DNA of 64,000 nt from Lacrimispora sp. BS-2 (GCF_040207125.1 NZ_CP157940.1:4340001-4404000), one strand, 5' to 3'. Shown: positions 1-9,790, counted from the stretch's first letter. The notes: generated by a model not told the origin, from the sequence alone. Numbers and translations are program-made.

Positions 1-89
1 TCTTCGATCTGGGCTTCTAAGGTTTTTTCTCCTGTAAATGTCTGGTCTGTTACCGCATACAGGAGCAGCATGTCTTTATGAAACTTCAA
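1..89 (-). CDS. thiE: Thiamine-phosphate synthase, N-terminal fragment
   Basis: Only the first 29 codons lie in the window; the gene runs off the left edge. From a TTG at 89 the frame reads MKFHKDMLLLYAVTDQ, then TFTGEKTLEAQIE, which matches the start of ThiE, the enzyme that joins HMP-PP and HET-P into thiamine phosphate. TTG is preferred because an AGGAGG-like site (AAAGGAGGG) lies 7-8 bases upstream; the first ATG, at 71, has no such site. The start overlaps the end of thiM by 14 bases, which suggests translational coupling. The product name is likely but rests on a short stretch. Confidence 0.75.
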   Translation of the reverse strand, partial: MKFHKDMLLLYAVTDQTFTGEKTLEAQIE

Positions 90-963
90 TGTTTATCCCT
101 CCTTTTAAGGTGCTGTCATCCAGAAGGCTTATCTCATCAATAAAGCAGCAGCGGAAGCTGCTTGTACCAGCCTGGAGTGTCTCCGTTTTTTTAGCAGCCC
201 GCTCCCCGCAAAGGCCGGCGGCAGCCGTGGCAAGAGCGGCTGCCTGGAAAACGGCGTGTTGGGAGGAGGCAGGCCCGGCGGATGCCACATAGGCGGCAAT
301 GATACCGTCCAGCATACAGCCGCTTCCCGCAATACGGGTCATTTGGGGACAGCCGTTCCTGATAAGACAGGTTTCCTTCCCGGAAGTTACGATATCAATG
401 GCCCCGGTCATGACGGCCACAGCCCCGGTTGCAGCACTCAGTGCCCTGGCTGTTTCCTTAAGAGCCTCCATGGTATCTTCCCTTATTTCATCAGAAAAAG
501 AAGCATCAACTCCCCGGGCTGAGGAATCAGAGCTGTTTCCGCTTTTTCCATTTTTTCCGGTCAGTTCCTTTAACAGGATCCTAAGCTCTGACGCATTTCC
601 CCTGATAACAGTTGCTTTTACTTCTTTTAGAAGGGAAAGAGCCATTTCGGTCCTGTAACGGGATGCGCCGATTCCTACCGGGTCAAAGATGACCGGGTGG
701 TTTCGCCGGTTTGCTTCCAGCCCGGCCTTTATCATTGCAGCTTCTGTAGTCTCTTTGGGGGTTCCTATGTTTAAAAGAAGGCAGTCGGACAGGGCGGATA
801 TTTCTGAAGCTTCTTCCGGCTGGTCCGCCATAATGGGAGAACCGCCGCAGGCCAGAATGATATTTGCCACGTCTCCTGCCGTCACATAGTTGGTGATGCA
901 GTGGACGATGGGCTTCTTTTCCCGGACCAGCCCGGCCAGGGAATCATGAAACTTCCTATTCAT
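76..963 (-). CDS. thiM: Hydroxyethylthiazole kinase
   Basis: ThiM phosphorylates 4-methyl-5-(2-hydroxyethyl)thiazole (HET) in the thiazole salvage branch. The 295-residue protein shows family motifs: HCITNYVT at 21-28, VIFDPVGIGAS at 91-101, VIRGNASE at 119-126 and GSGCMLDG at 213-220, where Cys216 is the catalytic cysteine of the family. Residues 137-158 are a Gly/Ser-rich linker, a small insert. The start at 963 was chosen because AGGAGG lies 9 bases upstream; the frame stays open upstream to 1017, but that part overlaps thiW. It sits between thiW (13 bases) and thiE (overlap) in the TPP-controlled operon. Confidence 0.95.
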   Translation of the reverse strand: MNRKFHDSLAGLVREKKPIVHCITNYVTAGDVANIILACGGSPIMADQPEEASEISALSDCLLLNIGTPKETTEAAMIKAGLEANRRNHPVIFDPVGIGASRYRTEMALSLLKEVKATVIRGNASELRILLKELTGKNGKSGNSSDSSARGVDASFSDEIREDTMEALKETARALSAATGAVAVMTGAIDIVTSGKETCLIRNGCPQMTRIAGSGCMLDGIIAAYVASAGPASSQHAVFQAAALATAAAGLCGERAAKKTETLQAGTSSFRCCFIDEISLLDDSTLKGGINIEVS

Positions 964-976
964 ATTCAACATCCTC

Positions 977-1531
977 CTATTCGTTGATGAGCCGTTCAAA
1001 ATAGGAGAACAGGCCAAGGCGGCGCAGCATTGCCAGTAAGACCGCAGCCAGTATGGTCCCCGCCAGGGTGCTCATGAAAAACGGAGCTACAAAGAAAAAG
1101 ACGGCTACTTCTTTTCCCATGAGAAGGGCTGCCACCGGATAGCAGAGCAGCCCACCGATGAGCCCTGTCCCAATTACTTCCCCAAGATAAGCCGGCAAAA
1201 GCTTCCTGGTCTTTTGAAACAGACAGGCCCCGAGAAATGCCCCTGCCATGCTTCCCGGAAAGGCAAGCAGACTTCCGGTTCCCATAAGATTCCGTATAAG
1301 AGAAGCGGAGAAAGCCATGGAAACGCCATAGATGGGTCCTAAGAACACCCCTGCCAGGACATTAGCCAGGTGCTGTATTGGAAAGCATTTAGAAGCTCCC
1401 ACCGGAATGGAAAAGCCGGAGAGGGCTACCGTAAGGGCTGTCAGCATTCCGCTGACCACCAGCTTTTTCACCCGCACCCTGGAGGCAGCAGAAGAATTGC
1501 TACAAATAGTAGGTGATATTCGATCATTCAT
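977..1531 (-). CDS. thiW: ECF transporter S component ThiW (thiazole uptake)
   Basis: This 184-residue membrane protein has about five hydrophobic segments and the ThiW pattern: a conserved stretch SKCFPIQHLANVLAGVFLGP (residues 47-66) followed by a Gly-rich helix. It is the substrate-binding subunit of an energy-coupling-factor importer thought to take up hydroxyethylthiazole; the shared EcfA/EcfT parts are not in the window. The ribosome site AGGAGG precedes the ATG. The position between thiC and thiM (the HET kinase) agrees with the predicted substrate. Substrate assignment is family knowledge, not shown by the sequence alone. Confidence 0.9.
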   Translation of the reverse strand: MNDRISPTICSNSSAASRVRVKKLVVSGMLTALTVALSGFSIPVGASKCFPIQHLANVLAGVFLGPIYGVSMAFSASLIRNLMGTGSLLAFPGSMAGAFLGACLFQKTRKLLPAYLGEVIGTGLIGGLLCYPVAALLMGKEVAVFFFVAPFFMSTLAGTILAAVLLAMLRRLGLFSYFERLINE

Positions 1532-1575
1532 GAAAATTCCTCCTGTTTATGTAATTTAAAAATTTTCATAAGCTA

Positions 1576-2883
1576 TCATTCATCGTAAATATTGACGATT
1601 TCCCCGTCCAGAATCCGGTTCATATTTTTCATGGCACAGAAATTGCCGCACATGGAGCAGGTATCTTCTTTTTCCGGTTTTGACGCTGCCCGGTAGCGTC
1701 TGGCTTTTTCCGGGTCAATAGCCAGTTGGAACATGGCTTCCCAATCCAGCCGTTTCCTGGCATCGCTCATCTTATGATCCCACTCCCTTGCGCCCCTGAT
1801 GCCTTTGGCAATATCAGCCGCATGGGCCGCAATCCGGGCGGCAACGATTCCTTCTTTCACATCTGCTCCATCCGGCAGCTTCAAATGCTCTGCAGGAGTT
1901 ACATAGCAGAGAAATGCCGCTCCGGCAGCAGCTGCCACTGCTCCTCCGATGGCAGCGGTGATATGGTCATATCCCGGCGCAATATCTGTGACAAGGGGTC
2001 CCAGAACATAAAAGGGTGCACCCTTGCAGATGGTCTGCTGTATTTTCATATTAGCTGCAATCTGATCCAAAGGCATATGGCCGGGGCCTTCAATAATTAC
2101 CTGTACATGTTTCTCCCATGCCCTTTTTGTCAGTTCCCCAAGAGTCACCAGCTCCTCGATCTGGGAAATATCAGATGCATCTTCAATGCATCCCGGACGG
2201 CAGGCGTCTCCCAGGCTTAAGGTCACGTCATGCTTCTGACAGATTTCCAGAATGCGGTCATAATGCTCATAAAAGGGATTCTCTTCACCGGTCATCTCCA
2301 TCCAGGCAAAGACGATAGACCCGCCTCTTGAAACAATGTTGGTCAGCCGTTTTGTTTCCTTGAACCGCCTGGCAGTCTGCTTGTTGATTCCAACGTGAAT
2401 GGTCATAAAGTCCACCCCGTCTTCCGCGTGCATTTCCACGATCCGTATCCATTCCTCAGCGGTGATTTCCCGAAGAGGCTTGTGATAGTAAACCACAGCA
2501 TCGTAGATCGGAACCGTGCCAATGATAGCCGGACATTCGGCCGTCAGCTTCCTGCGGAATTTCCGGGTATCCCCAAAGGAGCTTAGGTCCATAATGGACT
2601 CTGCTCCCATGAGAACTGCGTCCTTTACTTTCTCAAGCTCCATGTCCAGGTCATTCAAATCCCTGGAGGTTCCCAGATTCACATTGATCTTTGTACTCAG
2701 CATGGAGCCGATCCCGCTGGGCTTTAAACAGCTGTGGTTCTTATTTGCCGGAATGGCGGCTTTTCCTTCTGCTACCAGCTCCCGGAGCTTTTCCGGCTCC
2801 CATTGCTCGTGTTCAGCTACTGCCGTCAGTTCCTTTGTCAGAATGCCTTTTCTTGCGGCATCCATTTGTGTGGTGTAATTCAT
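1576..2883 (-). CDS. thiC: Phosphomethylpyrimidine synthase (radical SAM)
   Basis: ThiC converts aminoimidazole ribotide into HMP phosphate, the pyrimidine half of thiamine. The 435-residue length is typical of the short bacterial form. The C-terminal cluster motif CSMCGNFC supplies Cys409, Cys412 and Cys416 for the 4Fe-4S cluster. Other family stretches are [11 protein letters not shown] and [18 protein letters not shown]. It is the first gene after the TPP riboswitch, with an AGGAGG-type site before the ATG, and is followed 44 bases later by thiW. With thiE, thiM and thiW this gives pyrimidine synthesis plus thiazole salvage. Confidence 0.97.
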   Translation of the reverse strand: MNYTTQMDAARKGILTKELTAVAEHEQWEPEKLRELVAEGKAAIPANKNHSCLKPSGIGSMLSTKINVNLGTSRDLNDLDMELEKVKDAVLMGAESIMDLSSFGDTRKFRRKLTAECPAIIGTVPIYDAVVYYHKPLREITAEEWIRIVEMHAEDGVDFMTIHVGINKQTARRFKETKRLTNIVSRGGSIVFAWMEMTGEENPFYEHYDRILEICQKHDVTLSLGDACRPGCIEDASDISQIEELVTLGELTKRAWEKHVQVIIEGPGHMPLDQIAANMKIQQTICKGAPFYVLGPLVTDIAPGYDHITAAIGGAVAAAAGAAFLCYVTPAEHLKLPDGADVKEGIVAARIAAHAADIAKGIRGAREWDHKMSDARKRLDWEAMFQLAIDPEKARRYRAASKPEKEDTCSMCGNFCAMKNMNRILDGEIVNIYDE

Positions 2884-2937
2884 TTTTGTTCCTCCTTTGT
2901 CTCGTAAGCGGAGGGATTGTAAGGGCTCATTGCGCGC

Positions 2938-2968
2938 AAAAAGAGCCTATACCAACAGGTATAGGCTC
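2938..2968 (-). terminator. Intrinsic terminator of the TPP riboswitch
   Basis: On the minus strand an 11-bp perfect stem, GAGCCTATACC paired with GGTATAGGCTC around a TGTT loop, is followed by five T. It lies between the riboswitch aptamer and thiC, so it is the likely expression platform: TPP binding would favour this hairpin and stop transcription before thiC. Confidence 0.9.
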
Positions 2969-2989
2969 GGAACTATGCAATCATCCTAT

Positions 2990-3080
2990 ATGAATCCCTA
3001 CGTTGGCATTACCCAAATCAGGTTATAAAGGTCGAAGTTGATTACTTCCTCTCAGCCCGCCTACGAGCTCCCTCTTGTGG
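2990..3080 (-). promoter_or_regulatory. TPP (THI-box) riboswitch aptamer
   Basis: The minus strand carries the conserved TPP aptamer blocks in order: GGGCTGAGAGG, then ACCTGATTTGGGTAATGCC and AACGTAGGGA. It starts just downstream of a promoter and is followed by a terminator hairpin and thiC. It should switch the thi operon off when thiamine pyrophosphate is plentiful. Confidence 0.96.
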
Positions 3081-3084
3081 CACT

Positions 3085-3113
3085 AGTGTAGCATTCCCCT
3101 TTCTGCTTGTCAA
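3085..3113 (-). promoter_or_regulatory. Sigma-A type promoter of the thi operon
   Basis: Minus strand: TTGACA (3113-3108), 17-base spacer, TACACT (3090-3085). Transcription would begin about 3078, right at the 5' edge of the TPP aptamer. The -35 box begins only about 22 bases after the trpA stop. Confidence 0.85.
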
Positions 3114-3135
3114 GGAAAACCTCCCGGACCGGCTG

Positions 3136-3909
3136 TCAGCCGGAAATGGCGGCCTTCATTTCCTTTACATAGTCGCAGACAGGTCCTATACAGTCTTTTC
3201 CATATTTTGCGGCGATTTTCACAATGGCGCTGCCCACAATGACTCCGTCCGCATGTTGACTCAATTCCCCTGCCTGCTCCGGTGTGGAGATGCCAAAGCC
3301 AATGGCGCAGGGAATATTCTTTGTCTCCTTTACAAGAGAAACCATTTCCCTGATGCCTGTGCCTAGTTCATTTCTCACACCGGTCACGCCCATGGAAGAA
3401 ACGCAGTAGATAAATCCTTCCGATTCTGATGCAATGGTCCGAATGCGTTCCTTTGAAGTGGGAGCGATGAGAGAGATCAGTTCGACCCCGTATTTTTTGC
3501 AGAAGGGCAGCAGTTCCTCCCGTTCCTCAAAGGGCATATCCGGCACGATCAGGGCGTCAATGCCGCTTTCTGCCGAATTTTTTATAAACCGTTCACTTCC
3601 ATAGACGAAAACAGGATTGATATAAGTCATAAAAGCCAGAGGAACATCGGTTTTTTGGCGTATCCGTTTTACAGAATCAAAAAGCTTATCCGTAGTGGTT
3701 CCTGACGCCAAAGCCCTCATATCGGCTTCCTGGATCACGATCCCTTCTGCAATCGGGTCAGAAAAAGGGATTCCAAGCTCAATGAGATCTGCTCCGGCTA
3801 AAGCCATGGCAGGAACCAGCTCCTCTGTGGTGGCAAGGTCAGGATCTCCAGCCGTGATAAATGGGATAAATGCCTTTCCCCTTAAAAATACTTCACTTAT
3901 TCTACTCAT
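3136..3909 (-). CDS. trpA: Tryptophan synthase alpha subunit
   Basis: TrpA cleaves indole-3-glycerol phosphate to indole and glyceraldehyde 3-phosphate and passes indole to TrpB. The 257-residue protein has FITAGDP at 18-24 and [13 protein letters not shown] at 44-56. Glu44 corresponds to the catalytic Glu49 of the Salmonella enzyme; the position of catalytic Asp60 is Glu55 here. I believe this variant occurs in other Firmicutes TrpA. The start at 3909 overlaps the trpB stop by 8 bases and has a GGGGG-type site; the frame is open further upstream, but only inside trpB. It is the last gene of the operon. No clear terminator follows, only a short CCGGCT/AGCCGG stem across the stop codon. Confidence 0.96.
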   Translation of the reverse strand: MSRISEVFLRGKAFIPFITAGDPDLATTEELVPAMALAGADLIELGIPFSDPIAEGIVIQEADMRALASGTTTDKLFDSVKRIRQKTDVPLAFMTYINPVFVYGSERFIKNSAESGIDALIVPDMPFEEREELLPFCKKYGVELISLIAPTSKERIRTIASESEGFIYCVSSMGVTGVRNELGTGIREMVSLVKETKNIPCAIGFGISTPEQAGELSQHADGVIVGSAIVKIAAKYGKDCIGPVCDYVKEMKAAISG

Positions 3910-5086
3910 AGATTTCAACCCCCTTATAACGGGCAATGGCTGCCACATCCTTGTCGCCCCGCCCGGATAAATTGATGACGATGACCTCATCCTTTTCCAT
4001 GGAAGGAGCGATCTTTCTGGCATAGGCTACTGCATGTGCGCTTTCAATAGCCGGAATGATCCCTTCCAGACGGGATAAGTATTCAAAGGCTTTCACAGCC
4101 TCCTGGTCCGTAACAGAGACGTAGGCGGCTCTTCCCGAATCATGAAGTGCTGCGTGCTCCGGCCCTATGCCCGGATAGTCAAGTCCTGCGGAAATGGAGA
4201 AAACAGGGGCGATCTGGCCGTACTCATCCTGGCAGAAATAGGATTTCATGCCGTGGAAGATTCCAAGAGAGCCTGTGGAAATGGTAGCCGCGTGCTTTCC
4301 TGTCTCAATGCCGTGCCCTGCGGCCTCGCAGCCCACCAACTTCACGGAAGGTTCATTTATAAATTCATGGAAGATTCCCATGGCATTGCTTCCTCCGCCC
4401 ACGCAGGCGATCACCATGTCAGGAAGCTTCCCTTCTGCTTCCTTTAGCTGAGTGCGGACCTCTTTGCCGATGATGCTCTGAAAGTCCCTGACAATGGTGG
4501 GAAATGGGTGAGGGCCCATGACTGACCCTAAGACATAATGGGTGTCAGCCACCCGGTTGGTCCATTCCCTCATGGTCTCATTGACCGCATCTTTTAGGGT
4601 CTGGGTGCCGCTTGTTACTGCGTGGACCTTTGTGCCTAAAAGCTCCATACGGAATACATTTAAGGCCTGACGGTCCGTATCCTCTTTTCCCATAAAGACC
4701 TCGCATTCCATTCCCATGAGAGCGGCGGCGGTAGCAGTGGCAACGCCGTGCTGCCCGGCCCCTGTTTCAGCGATGACCCGGGTCTTTCCCATCTTCTTTG
4801 CAAGAAGGACCTGGCCCAGGGCGTTGTTGATCTTGTGGGAGCCGGTGTGGTTTAAATCCTCCCGCTTTAAATAAATTTTCGCTCCGCCTAAGTCTTTCGT
4901 CATCCGCTCTGCGCAGTAGAGCAGGGAGGGCCTTCCCGTATATTTTTTGTGAAGCTCCTGAAGCTCTTTTAAGAACTCCTCGTCATGGCTGTATTTCTCA
5001 TAAGCTTCTTCCAGTTCATTTACTGCATTCATCAGCGTTTCGGGGACAAACTGTCCGCCGTGCTGTCCAAACTTTCCTTTTGACAT
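3902..5086 (-). CDS. trpB: Tryptophan synthase beta subunit
   Basis: TrpB condenses indole with serine using pyridoxal phosphate. The 394-residue protein has the PLP lysine in [15 protein letters not shown] (Lys85) and the phosphate-binding loop GGGSNAMG. This is the standard TrpB1 type that pairs with TrpA. AAGGAGTG lies before the ATG at 5086. The 3' end of trpF overlaps the start by 55 bases, and the stop overlaps trpA by 8 bases, so translation is tightly coupled. Confidence 0.98.
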   Translation of the reverse strand: MSKGKFGQHGGQFVPETLMNAVNELEEAYEKYSHDEEFLKELQELHKKYTGRPSLLYCAERMTKDLGGAKIYLKREDLNHTGSHKINNALGQVLLAKKMGKTRVIAETGAGQHGVATATAAALMGMECEVFMGKEDTDRQALNVFRMELLGTKVHAVTSGTQTLKDAVNETMREWTNRVADTHYVLGSVMGPHPFPTIVRDFQSIIGKEVRTQLKEAEGKLPDMVIACVGGGSNAMGIFHEFINEPSVKLVGCEAAGHGIETGKHAATISTGSLGIFHGMKSYFCQDEYGQIAPVFSISAGLDYPGIGPEHAALHDSGRAAYVSVTDQEAVKAFEYLSRLEGIIPAIESAHAVAYARKIAPSMEKDEVIVINLSGRGDKDVAAIARYKGVEIYE

Positions 5087-5715
5087 GGCTGTTCACTCCT
5101 TACTATTTGTATGATTTCTTTTATTTTCCCTGGGTCTTTTTTGCCCTCTGTTTCCACAGAACTGCTTAGATCCAGGCAAAAGGCCTTTGTTTTCATGGCC
5201 TGCTTTATGTTTGAGGCATCGATGCCTCCGGCCAGGAACCAGGGCTTTTTTATGTCCGGTACCATGGACCAGTCAAAGGTCTTCCCGCTGCCGCCATAAA
5301 GTCCTTTTGTATAAGCATCAAAAAGCAGGAAGTCTGCGGGAAGGTCCTCTGCCTCCTTCATATCCTCTGCCTGCCGGACCCGTATGGCCTTTATGACAGG
5401 AAGGCCGGGGGCCAGGCGGCTTTTTAGTTCCATCATATAATCCCGGTCCTCATTGCCGTGAAGCTGTATAAGGTCAATGGTTCCACTCTCTGCAAGGGAC
5501 AGGATATCTTCTATGGGGCTGTTTACGAAAACGCCTACTGCAGGTATCTCCGGCAGCATCAGCTCCTTAAGCATCTTTGCCTCTGGTCCTGTAAGGCGGC
5601 GCTTTCCAGGAGCAAATACGAAGCCAGCGTAATCCGGCTTTAAGGCGTTTACTGCCAGAATGTCCTCCCTGCGGGTCAGGCCGCATATTTTGATTAGTTT
5701 TCCTTTGGAAATCAT
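5032..5715 (-). CDS. trpF: Phosphoribosylanthranilate isomerase
   Basis: TrpF carries out the Amadori rearrangement of PRA to CdRP. The 227-residue protein begins with the family signature [13 protein letters not shown] (Cys in KICGL is the usual catalytic cysteine) and contains QLHGNE and [11 protein letters not shown]. The last 20 or so residues, from about SEQPCQK, look like an extra tail; they are encoded where the gene overlaps trpB by 55 bases, so the overlap may have arisen by loss of an earlier stop. The ATG overlaps the trpC stop by 4 bases. Confidence 0.95.
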   Translation of the reverse strand: MISKGKLIKICGLTRREDILAVNALKPDYAGFVFAPGKRRLTGPEAKMLKELMLPEIPAVGVFVNSPIEDILSLAESGTIDLIQLHGNEDRDYMMELKSRLAPGLPVIKAIRVRQAEDMKEAEDLPADFLLFDAYTKGLYGGSGKTFDWSMVPDIKKPWFLAGGIDASNIKQAMKTKAFCLDLSSSVETEGKKDPGKIKEIIQIVRSEQPCQKESLDSTADSLSPKR

Positions 5716-6506
5716 TGGGCGGCCCTCTTCAATCCACTTAAGATTTCTTTTTTGTCAGGGGAACGCATCAGGCTTTCCCCGATCAATACAGCATTGGCCC
5801 CGGCTTCTGACAGGAGCCTGATGTGGGCCCCGCTTTTGATCCCGCTTTCCGCCACGAAAAGCACGTCAGAGGGTACCATGCTCCTTAAGCGGAGGCAATT
5901 GTTAAAATCCACCTCAAAGGTTTTTAAATTCCGGTTATTCACTCCGATGATCCTGGCTCCTGCGGTCAGGGCGGAGTGGACCTCCTCTTCGTCATGGGCC
6001 TCCACAAGGGCGCTTAAGCCAAGGCTTTTGCACAGCCTTAATCCTTCTTTCAGGGCTTTTGTATCTAAGAGAGCGCAGATGAGAAGAACTGCGGCCGCGC
6101 CTATGGCCTTTGCCTCATAGATCTGGTAGGGGTCCACCGTGAAATCCTTTCTGAGAAGGGGAATATTCACCTCATGGCCGATCTCTGTTAAGTAGCTGCT
6201 GTTTCCGAGGAAATATTCCGGTTCCGTAAGAACGGAAATGGCATCTGCCCCGGCAGCTTCGTAATCCTTTGCAATCTCCACATAGGGGAATACCGGGGCA
6301 ATGAGGCCCTTTGACGGAGAGGCACGCTTTACCTCGCAGATAAAGGAAATGTCTGGAGAGGAGAGGCTTTGTTCAAAGGAAAGACCTCTATCCTTTGTTG
6401 CTTCAAAGGCTTTCAGTGCCAGTTGTTCCATGGTCTTCATGGAGATTTTTTCTTTTGCCGCCTCCGCCCTTTTTTTAGAGGAGGCAGCCAGGACGTCAAG
6501 TATCAT
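5712..6506 (-). CDS. trpC: Indole-3-glycerol phosphate synthase
   Basis: TrpC closes the indole ring, turning CdRP into indole-3-glycerol phosphate. The 264-residue TIM barrel shows CEVKRASPSKG (catalytic Lys), LLRKDF, GVNNRNLKTF and VAESGI, all in family order. The gene overlaps trpD upstream and trpF downstream by 4 bases each, the pattern of a coupled operon. Confidence 0.97.
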   Translation of the reverse strand: MILDVLAASSKKRAEAAKEKISMKTMEQLALKAFEATKDRGLSFEQSLSSPDISFICEVKRASPSKGLIAPVFPYVEIAKDYEAAGADAISVLTEPEYFLGNSSYLTEIGHEVNIPLLRKDFTVDPYQIYEAKAIGAAAVLLICALLDTKALKEGLRLCKSLGLSALVEAHDEEEVHSALTAGARIIGVNNRNLKTFEVDFNNCLRLRSMVPSDVLFVAESGIKSGAHIRLLSEAGANAVLIGESLMRSPDKKEILSGLKRAAQ

Positions 6507-7522
6507 AAAGCCACCTCCCTGGTCATTTTTACAAACTCTTCAAGCTTTCCGGCAGCTTTTCCTGAATCAATGAGGTGAGCCGCCTTTTCGATGCATTGGG
6601 AAATGGTGCAGTCATCGATTCCCAGGTACAGGCTTAAGGCAGAGTTTAAGATGACGATATCCCGCTTTGGCCCATGGAGCCTACCATTTAAGATATCCCT
6701 GGTGATCTGGGCGTTTTCTTCCGGTGTGCCGCCAACCAGCTCAGAAAGACTGCATCGCTTTAAGGAAAACTGCTCCGGTGTGATCTTATAGGGAGTCAGC
6801 TTCCCGAAGCGGATTTCGCATACATGGCTGGGACCTGTGACCGTGGCCTCATCAAGTCCGTCATCTCCGCACACCACCAGTCCCCGCTTTACTCCCAGAT
6901 TGCTTAATACCTGGGCCAGGGGTTCCACCAGCTTCCTGTCATAGACCCCTAAAAGCTGCATGGTGGCTCCAGCCGGATTGGAGAGAGGACCTAAGATATT
7001 AAAAATGGTACGTACACCAAGCTCTTTCCGCACCGGTCCGGCATATCTCATGGAAGAATGGTAGGCCTGGGAGAAGAGAAAGCACATGCCTGTTTTCTTT
7101 AGTATTTCCCCGGACCGCTCCGCCGTAAGGTTTAAATTCACCCCAAGGTGCTCCAGCACATCGGCAGCCCCGCTTTTGCTGGAAACGCTGCGGTTGCCGT
7201 GCTTTGCCACAGGAACTGCCCCTGAGGCCACTACAAATGCGGTGGTGGTGGAAATGTTAAAGGTCCCGGCCTCGTCGCCGCCTGTGCCTACGATATCAAT
7301 AACAGGAAAGTCCGGCTCCAGCCTTAAGGCCTTTTCCCGCATAACCGTGGCACAGGCAGTGATCTCGTCAATGGTTTCCCCCTTCATCCGCAGTCCCGTT
7401 AAAAATGCGGCCATCTGGGCCGGGGTGGTTTCCCCGCTCATGATCTCGTTCATGACCTCTTTTGCAGCCTCAAAGCTTAAATCCTGTCCTGAGATTACTT
7501 CATGGATCGCCTGCTGAATCAT
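6503..7522 (-). CDS. trpD: Anthranilate phosphoribosyltransferase
   Basis: TrpD joins anthranilate to PRPP. The 339-residue protein has the diphosphate loop GTGGDEAGTFNIST, KHGNRSVSSKSGAADVLE and the FNILGPLSNPA stretch. It is a separate protein, not fused to TrpG. It begins one base after the trpG stop and overlaps trpC by 4 bases. Confidence 0.97.
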   Translation of the reverse strand: MIQQAIHEVISGQDLSFEAAKEVMNEIMSGETTPAQMAAFLTGLRMKGETIDEITACATVMREKALRLEPDFPVIDIVGTGGDEAGTFNISTTTAFVVASGAVPVAKHGNRSVSSKSGAADVLEHLGVNLNLTAERSGEILKKTGMCFLFSQAYHSSMRYAGPVRKELGVRTIFNILGPLSNPAGATMQLLGVYDRKLVEPLAQVLSNLGVKRGLVVCGDDGLDEATVTGPSHVCEIRFGKLTPYKITPEQFSLKRCSLSELVGGTPEENAQITRDILNGRLHGPKRDIVILNSALSLYLGIDDCTISQCIEKAAHLIDSGKAAGKLEEFVKMTREVAL

Positions 7523-8107
7523 TTAATCTGCCTCCTTTATATGAATGGATAAGAAATTTTCAAGTATGGTAATCCCATTTGGCGTCAGGATGGATTCCGG
7601 ATGGAACTGAAGCCCGTAAAGGGGATAGTCCTTATGCTTTACCGCCATGATTTCCCCCATGTCATCGGTTCCAATGACGGTCAGGCAATTCGGAAGGGAA
7701 TCTTTTGCGGCAATGAGAGAGTGGTACCTGGCGGCCAGGATCTGTCCAGGAAGCCCGTGAAAGATGGGATCAGAAGCATCGATGGTAAGGAGGCTCTGTT
7801 TTCCATGCATCAGCTTCCTGGCGTGGGTGATCTCTGCCCCGAATGCTTCGCAGATTCCCTGGTGCCCCAGGCATACCCCAAGGATAGGGATTGCTCCGGA
7901 AAGCTGCTTCGCCACGTCCTCGCATACTCCAGCAGCCTTTGGATAGCCGGGACCCGGGGAGAGAATGATGTGGCTGGGAGACATCTCCCTTATTTCTTCC
8001 ACGGTCATCTCATCGTTTCGTATGATCCTGATATCAGGATTTAAGCTGCCGGCCATCTGGACTAAGTTGTAGGAAAAACTGTCGTAATTGTCAATTAAGA
8101 GAATCAT
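7523..8107 (-). CDS. trpG: Anthranilate synthase component II (glutamine amidotransferase)
   Basis: This 194-residue class I amidotransferase supplies ammonia to TrpE. The triad is visible: Cys in GVCLGHQG and the His/Glu pair in LQFHPESILTPNG. The SPGPGYP oxyanion stretch is intact. Proteins of this family can also serve PabB; placement directly after trpE (overlap of one base) supports the tryptophan role, though shared use is possible because no pabA is visible here. Confidence 0.95.
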   Translation of the reverse strand: MILLIDNYDSFSYNLVQMAGSLNPDIRIIRNDEMTVEEIREMSPSHIILSPGPGYPKAAGVCEDVAKQLSGAIPILGVCLGHQGICEAFGAEITHARKLMHGKQSLLTIDASDPIFHGLPGQILAARYHSLIAAKDSLPNCLTVIGTDDMGEIMAVKHKDYPLYGLQFHPESILTPNGITILENFLSIHIKEAD

Positions 8108-9579
8108 CAGTCATTTACCTCCCCTGCAGTTTCAATGGCCCGGATCACGGCCTTTGCCTTGTTTTCCGATTCTTCGTACTCCCGTTCCGGAACGCTGTCT
8201 GCCACGATGCCGCCTCCTGCCTGAACGGATACCTTTCCCTGGCTCTTTACCGCCATGCGTATGGCAATGCAGGTATCCATGTTTCCGGTGAAATCAATGT
8301 AGCCCAGTGCTCCTCCGTAAATGCCCCTTGGCTCTGTTTCCAGCTCCTCGATGATCTCGCAGGCCCGGATTTTCGGAGCACCGGAAAGGGTGCCTGCCGG
8401 AAGGACCGCCTCTATGGCATGAAAGGCATCCCGGCCAGGGGTAATGTCCGCTTCCACCTGGGAGCAGATGTGCATGATCCGGGAATAACGGTGGATCATT
8501 TTATATCCTGTCACCTCTACTGTGGAAAACGCTGCGATTTTCCCTAAATCATTTCTTCCTAAGTCCACCAGCATGTTGTGCTCCGCCAGTTCCTTTTCGT
8601 CCGCCAGAAGTTCTTTGGAAAGCTTATTGTCCTCCTCCTCATCTCTTCCTCTTGGCCTGGAACCTGCCACAGGAAAGGTGGTGAGCCGCCCGTTCTTTAA
8701 ACGGACCAGGGTTTCCGGGGAAGTACTTATGATTTCCGTATCATCCATGTGGAGATATACCATGTAGGGGGACGGATTGGTGGTTCTTAAGACCCGGTAG
8801 GCATTGAGAAGACTGTCCTTATAATCGCTTGTAAACTGTCTGGAAAGCACTGCCTGGAAGATGTCTCCGTCCACGATATAATCCTTTGCCCGTTCTACCA
8901 TGGAACAGAATTCCTCTTTGGTCACGTTGCACCGGAACTTGGGACGGCTTGTAACTGCGGATTTTTTCAGGGGGATATGTTCTCCGATCATGGCAGCCAT
9001 ACTTTGAAGCCTTGTGCAGGCTTTCCCGTAATTTTCCATGACCCGGTCGGTTTTCATATTGACCACAAGGCTGATTTTCTGTTTCAAATGGTCATAAGCG
9101 ATGACCGTATCAAAGAGCATTAAGTCAAAATCATTGCAGGCCCCTTTTTTTATGGACAGGACCGGTTCCGCATAGCCGATCATGCTGTAGGCAAAATATC
9201 CTACAAATCCTCCGGTAAAAGGAGGAAGTCCGGGAAGCTTTGGGGAGCGGTAATCCTTTAAAATATCCCGCAGCACATCATAGGGCTTCCCTGTATGGAT
9301 CACCTGGTCTGCTTCCGGCTGGTTGTAATGATGTATTTTTACCGCATGATCCTTTAAGGTGACTTTTAGGACCGGATCATAACCAAGGAAGGAATAGCGT
9401 CCCCATGTTTCGCCTCCCTCAATGCTTTCAAGCAGATAATACCGGCTGCTTTTTGCTGCGATCTTTCGCAGCAGGGTAATGGGTGTGACAATGTCTGCAA
9501 ATATTTCCCTGCAGACCGGGATGATGGGATAGGAAGCGGCAAGGGCTTCGATTTCCTTACAGTCCGGCGTGATGTTCAT
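8107..9579 (-). CDS. trpE: Anthranilate synthase component I
   Basis: TrpE converts chorismate and ammonia to anthranilate. The 490-residue protein has the N-terminal LLESIEGG element, whose Ser is part of the tryptophan feedback site in known TrpE, and the chorismate-binding C-terminal half with PVAGSRPRG, DLGRNDLGKIA and AGTLSGAPKIRA. The start at 9579 is preceded by AAAGGAG. It is the first structural gene of the operon and lies 150 bases downstream of the T-box terminator, so it should be controlled both by attenuation and by feedback. Confidence 0.97.
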   Translation of the reverse strand: MNITPDCKEIEALAASYPIIPVCREIFADIVTPITLLRKIAAKSSRYYLLESIEGGETWGRYSFLGYDPVLKVTLKDHAVKIHHYNQPEADQVIHTGKPYDVLRDILKDYRSPKLPGLPPFTGGFVGYFAYSMIGYAEPVLSIKKGACNDFDLMLFDTVIAYDHLKQKISLVVNMKTDRVMENYGKACTRLQSMAAMIGEHIPLKKSAVTSRPKFRCNVTKEEFCSMVERAKDYIVDGDIFQAVLSRQFTSDYKDSLLNAYRVLRTTNPSPYMVYLHMDDTEIISTSPETLVRLKNGRLTTFPVAGSRPRGRDEEEDNKLSKELLADEKELAEHNMLVDLGRNDLGKIAAFSTVEVTGYKMIHRYSRIMHICSQVEADITPGRDAFHAIEAVLPAGTLSGAPKIRACEIIEELETEPRGIYGGALGYIDFTGNMDTCIAIRMAVKSQGKVSVQAGGGIVADSVPEREYEESENKAKAVIRAIETAGEVND

Positions 9580-9732
9580 GGTTTATTACGCTCCTTTCTT
9601 AGTTATTACTCATGTTTTTTGCCTGTTGGCCAGCAGGCACCCCATAGCAGGCGGTGAGGAATTTGCCCCCTGCAGCATTTGCCGGATTCAGGAATTTAAG
9701 TATTCCTGTGCCTGGCTCATTGTCTGCAGAAA

Positions 9733-9790
9733 TAAAAAAAGCCTCCGTCCCTCCTCCATACTGCTATGGATAAGAGGGACGAAAGCCTGA
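9733..9790 (-). terminator. T-box leader terminator
   Basis: Minus strand: a long stem beginning GGCTTTCGTCCCTC pairs with GAGGGACGGAGGC and is followed by seven T. It is mutually exclusive with the T-box antiterminator just upstream. Uncharged tRNA(Trp) should prevent its formation and allow trpE transcription. Confidence 0.9.
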
